Assembly: GCA_038212325.1 (NCBI GenBank)
Contig: JBBQUQ010000048.1
Location: 1 to 25,603 of the forward strand
Source of the DNA: CAIVAT01 sp038212325
Lineage (GTDB): Bacteria > Bacteroidota > Bacteroidia > Bacteroidales > FEN-979
DNA: 25,603 nucleotides
Direction: 5' to 3'
The stretch's first letter is position 1, and each line of letters starts with the position of its first letter. Positions 1-7,835 of the stretch are shown here, one piece after another. The translations under genes were made by a program, and so were the position numbers. The notes beneath the pieces were generated by a model. It was not told the origin of the DNA and did not search any database. It worked only from the letters and a program-made list of their open reading frames with translations.

Positions 1-652
1 GGAGCGCGCCCATTGCAAAACCCCGCCTGCTTTTGGCCGTATGGATTATTTCGATGCAATCCTCTTCCGATTCATACCTTACGACATGTGTGCCGGGCAC
101 GTTGTCGGTTCGGTATGACTTAATGCCCAGTTCTTCAGGGTTTTCGACACGTTCTTTAACCCACTTTTCTTTGCGCTCAGTATGCCTGATGATATCGTTT
201 GCCAGTACGATGGCGGTACCGCTGGGCGCATCCTGCTTGTGTATGTGATGGGTCTCTTCAATAGAAACCGAATATTCTTCCCATTTTGACATCAGGTTGG
301 CGAGGTAGCGGTTCAAGTCAAAGAAAAGATTGACGCCAATGCTGAAATTGGGTGCGAAAAACAGGCATTGATCCCTTTCAGTACAATCAAGCTGTACCTT
401 TTCGAGGTCATCGAGCCACCCTGTCGTTCCTACAACAATGGGAACACCCGCGTCAAAGCAGTGGTAGATGTTTTCCACGATGCTCACCGGCGACGAAAAA
501 TCTATGGCGACATCTGCGTTGGGAAGTTGATCTTCGTCGTTTTCCCAATCTTCCAGACTGTCCATGATGAGTACAATTTCATGGCCTCTTTTTACAGCCA
601 GTTTTTCGATTTCCTGGCCCATTTTGCCATATCCGAGAAGGGCGATCTTCAT
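1..652 (-). CDS. dapB: 4-hydroxy-tetrahydrodipicolinate reductase, 3'-truncated by the window edge
   Basis: This is the NAD(P)H-dependent reductase of the diaminopimelate/lysine pathway, a cytoplasmic enzyme supplying lysine and a peptidoglycan cross-linking residue. Reading the minus strand from the ATG at 652 gives 217 codons with no stop before the edge. Visible family marks are the N-terminal dinucleotide-binding GYGKMGQ (about residues 7-13), the GTTGW motif, PNFSIGVN, the catalytic/substrate-binding stretch ETHHIHKQDAPSGTA, and a near-terminal RRGFAMGAL typical of the C-terminus. About 20-25 residues are missing compared with the usual length near 240. It lies 21 bp downstream of the DUF5683 gene and is probably the fourth gene of the parA operon. 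In related genomes the signal peptidase gene lepB often follows, which would lie outside this window. The identification is secure. Confidence 0.96.
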   Translation of the reverse strand, partial: MKIALLGYGKMGQEIEKLAVKRGHEIVLIMDSLEDWENDEDQLPNADVAIDFSSPVSIVENIYHCFDAGVPIVVGTTGWLDDLEKVQLDCTERDQCLFFAPNFSIGVNLFFDLNRYLANLMSKWEEYSVSIEETHHIHKQDAPSGTAIVLANDIIRHTERKEKWVKERVENPEELGIKSYRTDNVPGTHVVRYESEEDCIEIIHTAKSRRGFAMGAL

Positions 653-673
653 ATTGATGTTCTTTTTAAATTG

Positions 674-1246
674 TCAGAAATGCAGGCAAAGTTTCACGCC
701 TCCTGCAGGCTTGTAACCGAACCCCGACGGCAGCAACGCCGGTTCTATTTTCATCGAAAGGTTTTCAGTAATGTTGAAGGTATACAGGTGGGCGTCGACC
801 ACTGCATCAAGAATATTCATGCCATACCATACAACTGTAAGTATAATGCTGATTTCCAGATTTCTGCGGTAATAATCACGTGATGCCAGCAGATCGTCAG
901 GTGAGTATTTTTGTACCAGGTCGCTGTAGTTGCCGTCGGTACTCCCGTTTACAGATTCAATATAAGCGCATTTGTAGTTCATATACTGATCGGCATTGGT
1001 ATAGATAAAGTAGGTAAAGGCTGCAAAACCGGCATAGATCACCGGCACCTTCCAGTATTTTTTATTGTATATCTGTCCCAGCCCCGGCAGGCAGGCCGAC
1101 ATGATGGTTGCCCGTGTAGGGGAGTGCTCCTTTTCTCGGATTGAGTCGGGAAGTTCAACGAAGGTTGTATCGTGCTGTGAGAAAATCAGGATGGGCTTGA
1201 CCAAAAATGCAATGAATAAAAAAGCAACAAGAAGGTAAGCCCTCAT
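674..1246 (-). CDS. DUF5683 membrane protein
   Basis: A 190-residue protein of unknown function. The N-terminus is a hydrophobic signal or anchor (about residues 3-23). The family core follows, seen in SACLPGLGQIYNKKYWKVP and a hydrophobic segment VIYAGFAAFTYFIY. A second hydrophobic stretch near residues 131-145 (ISIILTVVWYGMNILDAVVDAHL) suggests an inner-membrane protein with two or three spans. Its ATG follows the parB stop codon with no spacer, so the two are very likely translationally coupled. From family knowledge, DUF5683 genes are common in Bacteroidota next to parB and dapB. No enzymatic motif is visible and the role is unknown. Confidence 0.88.
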   Translation of the reverse strand: MRAYLLVAFLFIAFLVKPILIFSQHDTTFVELPDSIREKEHSPTRATIMSACLPGLGQIYNKKYWKVPVIYAGFAAFTYFIYTNADQYMNYKCAYIESVNGSTDGNYSDLVQKYSPDDLLASRDYYRRNLEISIILTVVWYGMNILDAVVDAHLYTFNITENLSMKIEPALLPSGFGYKPAGGVKLCLHF

Positions 1247-2137
1247 TTAGGAATCAAGTTTGGAGATAATCCTGTCAAAATCCTCCGGTGTTTTAAATTC
1301 AATGATGATCGTCCCTGCACCTTTCCCTTTTAACCTGACATCTATTTTTGAAAGGAGTTTATCACGGAGCGATAATTTGGCTTTTTCATATTTGGCCGGA
1401 AGGGTTGAACTGCCAGGTGCAGGCGTCTTATGTTTTCCAAGGTTCCGAACCATCTCCTCCACCTCGCGAACCGACGATTTTTTTTCAAGGATTTTCTTCA
1501 GAATCACAAGCTGAGCCTGTTCTTTAGGTACATTGATGATGGCCCGCGCATGGCCCATGGTGATGAGGTTGTCTCTTACGGCCACCTGAATTTCCGTCGG
1601 AAGTTTGAGCAGCCGGATGTAGTTTGAGATGGTCGACCTGTCTTTGCCGACTTTTTGGCTGATATCTTCCTGCTTTATCCGGCATTCTTCAAGCAATCGC
1701 TGAAAGCTGATCGCAATTTCAAGGGGGTTCAGATCTTCACGCTGGATATTTTCGACGAGGGCCATTTCGAGCATCTGCTCGTCATTTGCAAGCCTCACAT
1801 ACGCCGGTACCTGCGACAATCCAACCAGGGCAGAGGCCTTCAGGCGGCGTTCACCCGCGATGAGCTGGTATTTATGATGACCGATTTTGCGAATGGTAAG
1901 AGGTTGAATGATTCCATGTTCCCTGATTGACTCAGCCAGTTCACGGAGTTCATTTTCATCGAAATGGGTGCGGGGCTGGAATGGGTTTGGTTCGATTTGA
2001 TCGACACGAACCTGCGCAACATATTCTGCAGTGTATTCTCCCGAAATATCTTTCCGGGGGTTTTCAGTCTCTGCATTATCGAGCAGGGCGCTGAGGCCTC
2101 TTCCCAAGGCTTTCTTTTTACCGTGAAAGTCAGACAT
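1247..2137 (-). CDS. parB: ParB/Spo0J chromosome-partitioning protein
   Basis: A 296-residue CTP-dependent DNA clamp that loads at parS sites and drives origin segregation with ParA. The N-terminal ParB/Srx domain carries NPFQPR (about 52-57) and the nucleotide-binding GERRLKAS box (about 95-102), followed by the ENIQREDLNP signature. The central helix-turn-helix is KQEDISQKVGKDRSTISNYI, and a basic linker leads to a short C-terminal dimerisation domain. The ATG overlaps the end of parA by 8 nt, and the stop abuts the DUF5683 start, so this is one transcription unit. No good parS site was found in the window, which suggests the loading sites are elsewhere, nearer the origin. Confidence 0.96.
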   Translation of the reverse strand: MSDFHGKKKALGRGLSALLDNAETENPRKDISGEYTAEYVAQVRVDQIEPNPFQPRTHFDENELRELAESIREHGIIQPLTIRKIGHHKYQLIAGERRLKASALVGLSQVPAYVRLANDEQMLEMALVENIQREDLNPLEIAISFQRLLEECRIKQEDISQKVGKDRSTISNYIRLLKLPTEIQVAVRDNLITMGHARAIINVPKEQAQLVILKKILEKKSSVREVEEMVRNLGKHKTPAPGSSTLPAKYEKAKLSLRDKLLSKIDVRLKGKGAGTIIIEFKTPEDFDRIISKLDS

Positions 2138-2933
2138 TGATCTCCTTTTCTTCGTTCGTAAGCCTCGTCAGGTCATTATTCTGAAGTATTTCCCTTGCCA
2201 GGTTCAAATAATTGATCGCACCTGAACTGTTGATGTCATGCATCATGATGGTCAGCCCGAAACTTGGTGCTTCGCCTAATTTGGTATTCCTGTTGATAAT
2301 AGTCCTGAAAACCATCTGCTGAAAATGCATTTTAACCTCTTCCACCACTTGTTTTGCAAGGCTCAGGCGATTATCAAACATGGTGAGCAGAATCCCTTCG
2401 ATATCCAGGCCGGGGTTAAGCCTCGACTGAACAATCTTGATGGTGTTCAGCAGTTTTCCCAGACCTTCCAGCGCAAAATACTCGCACTGAACGGGAATTA
2501 TCACTGAGTCGGCAGCAGTAAGCGAATTAACGGTGATCAGCCCCAGTGAAGGTGAACAATCGATGATGATGAAATCATATTCATCCCTGATTCCTGCAAT
2601 GACCTTCCGCATCATTTTCTCACGGTTCGGAAGGTTGATCATTTCAATTTCGGCACCAACGAGGTCAATATGTGCGGGCAAAAGATCGAGAAAAGGTGTT
2701 GTGGTGTTGAGAATGATGTTTTTAGCTTCAACATCATCAATGATGCACTCGTAGATGCTTGTCTTAATATTTCTCGGATCGAAGCCCACACCTGAAGTCG
2801 CATTGGCCTGGGGATCGGCATCGATGATTAGTGTCTTATGCTCCAGCACGGCAAGACCGGCTGCCAGGTTAATGGCGGTGGTTGTTTTGCCAACTCCTCC
2901 TTTTTGGTTTGCAATTGCAATTACTTTACCCAT
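2130..2933 (-). CDS. parA: ParA/Soj chromosome-partitioning ATPase
   Basis: A 267-residue deviant Walker-A ATPase that forms DNA-bound gradients on the nucleoid for ParB-mediated segregation. The P-loop KGGVGKTT is at residues 11-18, the Walker B-like region is YDFIIIDCSPSLG, and conserved ParA stretches DADPQANAT and PVQCEYFALEGL are present. Length is normal for chromosomal Soj. It is the first gene of the leftward unit parA-parB-DUF5683-dapB and overlaps parB by 8 nt. A TAnnTTTG element sits about 22 bp upstream, just beyond the edge of dispersed repeat copy A. Confidence 0.97.
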   Translation of the reverse strand: MGKVIAIANQKGGVGKTTTAINLAAGLAVLEHKTLIIDADPQANATSGVGFDPRNIKTSIYECIIDDVEAKNIILNTTTPFLDLLPAHIDLVGAEIEMINLPNREKMMRKVIAGIRDEYDFIIIDCSPSLGLITVNSLTAADSVIIPVQCEYFALEGLGKLLNTIKIVQSRLNPGLDIEGILLTMFDNRLSLAKQVVEEVKMHFQQMVFRTIINRNTKLGEAPSFGLTIMMHDINSSGAINYLNLAREILQNNDLTRLTNEEKEINV

Positions 2934-2954
2934 GTGGTATTTTAAACAAGTTCA

Positions 2955-2962
2955 CAAAATTA
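2955..2962 (-). promoter_or_regulatory. Candidate -7 element for parA
   Basis: On the minus strand the sequence reads TAATTTTG, matching the Bacteroidota sigma-70 -7 consensus TAnnTTTG. It would give a short leader of roughly 15 nt before the parA ATG. No TTG/TTTG -33 element is seen at the right distance upstream, where dispersed repeat copy A begins, so support is only partial. Confidence 0.35.
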
Positions 2963-2965
2963 TAC

Positions 2966-3138
2966 ATTAAACGGGATAAATTATTACATTTTATTTACGA
3001 ACCACCTCAACCTCCTGACCCCTCTCCTGAAAGAGAAGGGGGATTGGCCGGGTGGCCGGATTGATAAAACGGTGTATTTAGCATTTTCCCCGACTCAAGC
3101 GGTGCTGTTTGCCTAACGGAGAATGTCCCCCTCGCCTT
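2966..3138 (+). repeat. Dispersed composite repeat, copy A
   Basis: This segment is related to 17095-17252 in inverted orientation. Shared blocks, in order, are an AT-rich end (ATTAAACGGGA), a C-rich arm (ACCACCTCA...CCTGACCCC, then CTGAAAGAGAAGGGG), and a distal block GCCTAACGGAGAATGTCCCC followed by CTCGCCTT. Copy A has about 50 extra bases between the arm and the distal block, and its distal arm stops inside the DUF3276 coding sequence. There is no ORF of its own. It resembles the palindromic GAGAGGGG-type intergenic repeats and MITE-like elements seen in many Bacteroidota; whether it is mobile is inference. Confidence 0.7.
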
Positions 3139-3505
3139 CTGTCGCCAGATCCTCAAATTCGATAGACCTGGGCGCGGTTTTTTCTGCATCGGTGGCCGCT
3201 TCGGCGAGCGTGTCTGTCATGTATTCAGGTCTGTCGGGAGCCTGCCCGGTACGAATGAATTCAACAACATCGCTTAAGCCATTGGCGAACTTGTCAAAAT
3301 CTTCTTTATACAGAAACAACTTGTGCTTCTCATAAAAAAACTTGCCCTGTTCATTGTTGAAACGCCTCTTACTTTCAGTGATGGTGATATAATACTCCTC
3401 GCCAACGGTAGCTTTAACATCAAAAAAGTATGTTCTTTTGCCCGCGCGCACAGCACGTGAAAATATCTCTTCTCTGTCCCTGTCCTTATTTTCAATTTCT
3501 TCCAT
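3113..3505 (-). CDS. DUF3276 / PUR-alpha-like nucleic-acid-binding protein with repeat-derived tail
   Basis: A 130-residue protein. The core (about residues 13-90: EIFSRAVRAGKRTYFFDVKA, YYITITESKRRF, FFYEKHKLFLYKEDFDKFANGL) matches the DUF3276 family. Members fold like the PUR-alpha repeat and bind single-stranded nucleic acid; the cellular role is not well defined. An acidic linker leads to IEFEDL, where I would expect the family to end. Here ten further residues (ATEGEGDILR) follow. The last eight codons and the TAG stop lie inside dispersed repeat copy A, so the repeat seems to have extended the reading frame. The gene is divergent from nusB and has its own good promoter. Confidence 0.9.
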   Translation of the reverse strand: MEEIENKDRDREEIFSRAVRAGKRTYFFDVKATVGEEYYITITESKRRFNNEQGKFFYEKHKLFLYKEDFDKFANGLSDVVEFIRTGQAPDRPEYMTDTLAEAATDAEKTAPRSIEFEDLATEGEGDILR

Positions 3506-3555
3506 CCTTCAGTCTGTTTGTTTTGGTAGATAGGTCTCGTTCTTTTCAGCGAACG

Positions 3556-3584
3556 CAAAAATAAAAATATTATTTGAATACAAA
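3556..3584 (-). promoter_or_regulatory. Promoter for the DUF3276 gene
   Basis: On the minus strand TTTG (3584-3581) is followed after 17 bp by TATTTTTG (3563-3556), a good match to the Bacteroidota -33/-7 consensus TTTG...TAnnTTTG. It lies 50 bp upstream of the DUF3276 ATG, so transcription would start near 3549. Confidence 0.6.
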
Positions 3585-3603
3585 ACTTTATTTCTTATTT
3601 CCG

Positions 3604-3611
3604 TAGCTTTG
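3604..3611 (+). promoter_or_regulatory. Candidate -7 element for nusB
   Basis: TAGCTTTG fits TAnnTTTG and lies 49 bp upstream of the nusB ATG. The nearest upstream TTTG (3573-3576) is 27 bp away, longer than usual, so only the -7 half is convincing. Confidence 0.4.
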
Positions 3612-3660
3612 CAGCCATTCACAAGCAATTAATCAACATGTTCTTTTTCATAAATTTGTT

Positions 3661-4623
3661 ATGCTAGGCAGAAGACATTACCGCATCAAGGTACTTCAGG
3701 CATTATATGCCTATTTCCAGGGAGGAGAAGGCAGGATAGAGGTCGCAGAGAAAAATCTTTTGAACAGCATTGACAAGGTTTACGAACTCTATTTTCTGCA
3801 ACTATCTTTTCTGCTGGAGGTCATTCATTTTTACAGGTTCCGGACCGAGGAATCAAAAACTAAATTTTATCCTACGCCCGAAGAAGTTAATCCGAGCTAT
3901 AAGTTATCCGAAAACCGGCTGATTCTTAAGTTACAGGAAAATTCAGACCTGAAGAGCCAATTGGAAAAGTATAGGGTTTCCTGGACGGAAGAGCAGGAAA
4001 TGGTCAGGAAAGCATACCAGAAACTCAAGGCCGGTAAAGATCTCGGAGAATATCTGAACTCAGGGACAAGTTCATTTCGCGAGGACCAGGATTTCCTGGA
4101 AAAGTTATTCCGGAAATTTATTGCCAAATCAGCCGATCTTCAGTTTTACTTCGAAGAAAGGAGCATTTTCTGGGATGATGACTTTGAAGTGGCGGCTGTT
4201 TTTGTCCTGAAGACGATCAAACTCATGTCAGAATCGTTCGGAGAAAAGGACTCCCTTACCGACCTCTTTACCAAGGGAGAGGAAGATGATTCTGAGGATG
4301 ACCGTAAGTTTATCCGGGATCTTTTTCGCAAAACAATCATAAACACTGATGAATCCGACAAACTGATCGATGCGCGCACCCGCAATTGGGAGCTGGAGCG
4401 GATTGCACTGACAGATATTCTGCTGATAAAAATGGCCCTGACCGAATTGACGAGTTTTTCTCAGATCCCCGTTAAGGTTACGATGAATGAATACATTGAG
4501 ATTTCTAAGCAATTCAGTTCGCAGAAAAGCAAGCTGTTCATCAACGGGATCCTCGACAAACTGGTTACAGACCTTACTGAAGAAAAGAAAATCAGGAAAA
4601 CCGGCAGGGGATTGATGACATAA
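3661..4623 (+). CDS. nusB: Transcription antitermination factor NusB, long Bacteroidota form
   Basis: A 320-residue RNA-binding factor that joins NusE (S10) at boxA in antitermination of rRNA operons. The N-terminus MLGRRHYRIKVLQALYAYFQ matches the first NusB helix. The conserved core is at the C-terminus (about residues 215-310), with RNWELERIALTDILLIKMAL, IPVKVTMNEYIEISKQFSSQ and KLFINGILDKL. The intervening ~180 residues are charged and helical, so the protein is about twice the length of E. coli NusB, as is usual in this phylum. The ATG at 3661 fits the conserved N-terminus. It heads a plus-strand cluster but is separated from porQ by a possible terminator. Confidence 0.94.
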   Translation: MLGRRHYRIKVLQALYAYFQGGEGRIEVAEKNLLNSIDKVYELYFLQLSFLLEVIHFYRFRTEESKTKFYPTPEEVNPSYKLSENRLILKLQENSDLKSQLEKYRVSWTEEQEMVRKAYQKLKAGKDLGEYLNSGTSSFREDQDFLEKLFRKFIAKSADLQFYFEERSIFWDDDFEVAAVFVLKTIKLMSESFGEKDSLTDLFTKGEEDDSEDDRKFIRDLFRKTIINTDESDKLIDARTRNWELERIALTDILLIKMALTELTSFSQIPVKVTMNEYIEISKQFSSQKSKLFINGILDKLVTDLTEEKKIRKTGRGLMT

Positions 4624-4629
4624 TTTGAC

Positions 4630-4656
4630 CCGGTTAAAATATATTATCCGGTTTTT
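4630..4656 (+). terminator. Weak candidate terminator after nusB
   Basis: A CCGG...CCGG pairing (4630-4633 with 4648-4651) with a partly paired AT-rich interior is followed directly by five T residues. The stem is short and imperfect, so it may give only partial termination before porQ. Confidence 0.35.
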
Positions 4657-4685
4657 CGTTTAAAAAAAACACCAAACGTATAATC

Positions 4686-5750
4686 GTGCGCCAGATACTA
4701 CAAAAGTCAGTCTTGCTGTTATGTCTCGCATGCCTTCCTGGCATGAATCTCTTTGCCCAGATCGGAGGATATGGCACCTATAAATTTCTCAACTTCACAA
4801 ATTCTGCAAGGGTTGCAGGGTTGGGTGGAAATTTCCTGGCCATCAAGGATGATGATATCACACTCACCCTGGCAAATCCCTCACTGATTACACCCGCAAT
4901 GGACAATAACCTGGCAATGAGTTATGTGAATAATCCCGGGGGAGTAAACTACGGTTCTGTCGCCTACGGCCGCACGTTCAGCAAAGCGGGCAGTTTTGTG
5001 GGCAGCCTGCAATACATCAATTATGGCAAATTTACCGGGGCCGATGCTGCAGGAAACCTTACCGGCGATTTTCATGCTTCCGAGTATGCATTGACTGTTG
5101 GGTGGGGAAGAGAGCTGACACCGCTTTTTTCCATCGGTGCAAATGGAAAATTGATCTATTCCCAGCTTGAATCCTATAATTCCTTCGGAATTGCTGTTGA
5201 CGTTGCAGGCACTTACACGTCGAAGGAAAAATCGTTCACGGCGTCATTGATTGGCCGCAACATCGGTTCGCAGCTGGTTCCATATCTCCCGGGGCAATAT
5301 GAGCCGCTTCCGTTTTCGCTGGATATAGGCATGTCGCAGAAATTGAAACATATTCCGCTACAGTTTTCAGAATTGATTACAAACCTGCAAAATTGGAATC
5401 TCACCTACAATGATCCTACCGATCCCGACAATGCCACCGATCCGATTACGGGCGAGGTGAATGAGCCCAGCGGCGCAGCGCAGGTGGCAGATGAAATAAT
5501 GCGGCATATTGTGCTGGGGGCTGAACTGACCATCGCAAAAGTACTTGCCGTCAGGTTAGGATACAACTACCAGCGCCGCCAGGAGTTGAAATTGTACAAC
5601 AAGACCGGCATGACCGGCTTTTCACTTGGAGCAGGATTGAAGGTTAAAATGTTTAATCTCAGTTATACCCGTGGTTCATACACTGCCGGAATTGCGAATA
5701 ATTATCTAACGCTTGGGATTAACCTCAAGGAATTTGTTAAAAAACAATAA
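4686..5750 (+). CDS. porQ: Type IX secretion system protein PorQ
   Basis: A 354-residue predicted outer-membrane beta-barrel. A signal peptide (MRQILQKSVLLLCLACLPGMNLFAQ) is followed by the PorQ/PorV-type start YGTYKFLNFTNSARVAGLGG, then DDDITLTLANPSL and alternating beta strands to the C-terminus (NNYLTLGINLKEF). In Porphyromonas, PorQ acts with PorU, PorV and PorZ in the surface complex that processes and anchors type IX substrates. The start is GTG at 4686; no better ATG precedes the signal peptide. ispH starts 2 bp after the stop, suggesting co-transcription. No other type IX gene is in the window. Confidence 0.88.
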   Translation: MRQILQKSVLLLCLACLPGMNLFAQIGGYGTYKFLNFTNSARVAGLGGNFLAIKDDDITLTLANPSLITPAMDNNLAMSYVNNPGGVNYGSVAYGRTFSKAGSFVGSLQYINYGKFTGADAAGNLTGDFHASEYALTVGWGRELTPLFSIGANGKLIYSQLESYNSFGIAVDVAGTYTSKEKSFTASLIGRNIGSQLVPYLPGQYEPLPFSLDIGMSQKLKHIPLQFSELITNLQNWNLTYNDPTDPDNATDPITGEVNEPSGAAQVADEIMRHIVLGAELTIAKVLAVRLGYNYQRRQELKLYNKTGMTGFSLGAGLKVKMFNLSYTRGSYTAGIANNYLTLGINLKEFVKKQ

Positions 5751-5752
5751 GG

Positions 5753-6631
5753 GTGCAGGTCACCATCGACTCCCATTCAGGTTTTTGCTTTGGCGTGGTG
5801 TATGCCATCGAAGTTGCCGAGCGTGAATTGCGGCTTGGCCCTGTGCTGTATTGCCTCGGCGACATCGTTCACAACAACATGGAGGTAAACCGGCTCAAAA
5901 AAATGGGGCTGGTGATCATTACCCATGAGGACCTTCATAAAATTCACGACTGCAGGGTGATGATACGTGCCCATGGCGAGCCCCCTGCAACTTACCAGGT
6001 GGCTATGCAGAACCGGATTGAACTGATCGACGCCTCATGCCCAATCGTGCTGAACCTCCAAAATGCCATTCACAAGGGGTACCTTGACATGCTGCCAAAA
6101 AACGGTCAGATCGTCATTTATGGCAAGGAAGGTCATGCCGAAGTAAATGCTTTATCGGGGCAAACCAACGGAACAGCCATTGTCGTAGGGAATGAAGCTG
6201 ATCTGAAAAAGGTGGATTTTTCGCGTCCTGTCCGGTTATACAGCCAGACGACGAAAAGTGTCGAAGGGTTTCAACATATCGCGAAGTTGATCGGAGCCGG
6301 GATGACTGCGGCTACGATGGATTCACCGGTCGATTTTGAATGGAACGACAGCATATGCCGGCAGGTTTCAAACCGTGCAGCGCTGCTCCGGGAATTTGCC
6401 TCAGGGTTCGATGTGGTGGTCTTTGTAAGCGGCCTTAAAAGTTCCAATGGGATGATACTCTTCCAGGTGTGTAAGGATGCGAACGCCCGCACCTACCTGG
6501 TATCAGGTTTTGACGAAGTGGAGAGAGCATGGTTTGAAAATGCACAAACCGTTGGCATTTGCGGGGCAACCTCAACACCCATGTGGCTCATGCAGGAAAT
6601 CGCAGATGGCATCACAAAATTCAACAATTGA
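5753..6631 (+). CDS. ispH: 4-hydroxy-3-methylbut-2-enyl diphosphate reductase (LytB)
   Basis: A 292-residue [4Fe-4S] enzyme performing the last step of the non-mevalonate (MEP) isoprenoid pathway, making IPP and DMAPP. The three cluster cysteines are visible: C12 in GFCFGV, C96 in DASCPIV and C202 in ICRQVSNR. Substrate-binding residues also fit: H40 (DIVHNN), H74 (RAHGE), H128 and E130 (GKEGHAEVN), the QTTKSV threonines and S230-S231-N232 (KSSNG). The start is GTG at 5753, giving the expected N-terminus 12 residues before the first cysteine. It is tightly spaced between porQ (2 bp) and recF (2 bp). In some Bacteroidota a cytidylate kinase gene sits between porQ and ispH; it is absent here. 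Confidence 0.95.
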   Translation: MQVTIDSHSGFCFGVVYAIEVAERELRLGPVLYCLGDIVHNNMEVNRLKKMGLVIITHEDLHKIHDCRVMIRAHGEPPATYQVAMQNRIELIDASCPIVLNLQNAIHKGYLDMLPKNGQIVIYGKEGHAEVNALSGQTNGTAIVVGNEADLKKVDFSRPVRLYSQTTKSVEGFQHIAKLIGAGMTAATMDSPVDFEWNDSICRQVSNRAALLREFASGFDVVVFVSGLKSSNGMILFQVCKDANARTYLVSGFDEVERAWFENAQTVGICGATSTPMWLMQEIADGITKFNN

Positions 6632-6633
6632 AA

Positions 6634-7734
6634 ATGCACCTTCAAAGGCTCATCATCACCGGGTTTAAAAATTATCCTCAGGCGGAATTCGTGTTCTCCG
6701 AGAAGATCAATTGTTTTGTGGGGAACAACGGCGTCGGGAAAACAAATCTGCTCGACGCAATTCACTACCTTTCATTTTGCAAGAGCTGTTTCACAAGTCT
6801 TGATGCGCAAAACATCCGCCACGGGGACGATTTCTTTGCCATCCATGGGAGCTATCAGCGGGGAGATGGCACCACCGAACTCGTTCAGTGCATTCAGAAA
6901 AAAAACCAGCGTAAGCGGTTCCTGATCAACAAAAAGGAATATGAGCGGCTTGCCGATCATATCGGCAATTTCCCCCTGGTCATGATCTCGCCTTACGACC
7001 GCGATCTCATCAACGACGGCAGCGAATTGAGGCGGAAATATATCGACAGCGTTATATCGCAGTTTGATAAATTTTATCTCGACGACCTCATTCAGTACAA
7101 CAAGGCGCTTGCTCAGCGCAACGCTCTGCTGAAATCTTTCGGCGAACAGCATTACTTCGACGCAGTTTCACTGGAAACCTGGGATGAACAGATGATCTGC
7201 CTTGGCGAACAAATATTTACCAGGCGTACCCAATTCCTCAACGAATACATTCCCTTGTTCCAGCACTATTTCCGGTTTTTAAGCAACGGTTCCGAATCAG
7301 TCGGGATCAGGTACTTGTCACAAAATAACGGGAATTCCTATCGCGACAGTTTCAAGGCTGCGCTGTCCAGCGATCGCGCAGCGCAATACAGCACAATGGG
7401 CGTTCACAAGGATGATCTTGAATTTTTACTCGACGAATACCCGGTTAAGAAATTCGGTTCGCAGGGACAGCAAAAATCATTTGTCATAGCCATCAAGCTT
7501 GCCCAGTTCGATTATACCAGGAACACAAAAGGCTTTAAACCGATCCTGCTGCTCGACGATGTTTTTGATAAACTTGATGATTTGCGGGTTTCACAGCTGA
7601 TCAAGCTGGTGAGTGAAAATAGTTTCGGGCAGGTTTTTATCACCGATACAAGCAGGGAAAGAATCATTTCCACGTTTGATTCCATGGAGATTGAGCATGA
7701 AATATTCAATATTCCGGTGGAGGTTAAGGGATGA
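6634..7734 (+). CDS. recF: DNA replication and repair protein RecF
   Basis: A 366-residue SMC-like ATPase that helps RecOR load RecA at gaps. Walker A is GNNGVGKTNLL (residues 30-40), the ABC-type signature is GSQGQQKSFVIA, and Walker B is KPILLLDDVFDKLDD. The ATG at 6634 gives the standard N-terminus MHLQRLIITGFKNY; the upstream in-frame TTG at 6559 lies inside ispH and is unlikely. The gene follows ispH by 2 bp. Its TGA overlaps the ATG of a tiny repeat-encoded ORF, and a DUF721 gene follows, a pairing known from other bacteria. dnaA and dnaN are not nearby. Confidence 0.96.
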   Translation: MHLQRLIITGFKNYPQAEFVFSEKINCFVGNNGVGKTNLLDAIHYLSFCKSCFTSLDAQNIRHGDDFFAIHGSYQRGDGTTELVQCIQKKNQRKRFLINKKEYERLADHIGNFPLVMISPYDRDLINDGSELRRKYIDSVISQFDKFYLDDLIQYNKALAQRNALLKSFGEQHYFDAVSLETWDEQMICLGEQIFTRRTQFLNEYIPLFQHYFRFLSNGSESVGIRYLSQNNGNSYRDSFKAALSSDRAAQYSTMGVHKDDLEFLLDEYPVKKFGSQGQQKSFVIAIKLAQFDYTRNTKGFKPILLLDDVFDKLDDLRVSQLIKLVSENSFGQVFITDTSRERIISTFDSMEIEHEIFNIPVEVKG

Positions 7735-7829
7735 ATGCAGGCAATGCAGGCAATGCAGGCAATGCAGGCAATGCAAATAATGCAGGCGATGAAAGGAAGG
7801 CGGGGGATATAATGAATAAGGGAGGGTAA
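7731..7829 (+). CDS. Possible 32-residue repeat-encoded ORF between recF and the DUF721 gene
   Basis: An ATG that overlaps the recF TGA (ATGA) opens a frame of 32 codons ending in TAA 6 bp before the DUF721 start. The 9-bp tandem repeat is in phase, so the product begins M-(NAG)4-NANNAGD and ends DIMNKGG. There is no homologue I recognise and no hydrophobic segment. It could couple translation from recF to the DUF721 gene without making a useful peptide, or simply be an open frame in a minisatellite. Confidence 0.2.
   Translation: MNAGNAGNAGNAGNANNAGDERKAGDIMNKGG
7734..7787 (+). repeat. 9-bp tandem repeat (minisatellite) between recF and the DUF721 gene
   Basis: Six units of AATGCAGGC: four perfect copies (7734-7769), one degenerate copy (7770-7778, AATGCAAAT) and one more perfect copy (7779-7787). 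The array begins at the last base of the recF stop codon. Such arrays are prone to slippage, and 9 bp steps would keep the overlapping small frame open. Confidence 0.95.
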
Positions 7830-7835
7830 TTTAGT

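Noticed and set aside
877..882. CACGTG core as a possible parS site near parAB
   Set aside because: Only the six-base core and a few flanking bases match the 16-bp parS consensus, and it lies inside the DUF5683 coding sequence.
368..883. Plus-strand ORF of 171 codons over dapB and the DUF5683 gene
   Set aside because: It spans the junction of two well-supported minus-strand genes and has no family resemblance.
3454..3459. Second CACGTG core, inside the DUF3276 gene, as a possible parS
   Set aside because: One flank fits poorly and the other not at all, giving about 9 of 16 consensus positions, as expected by chance.
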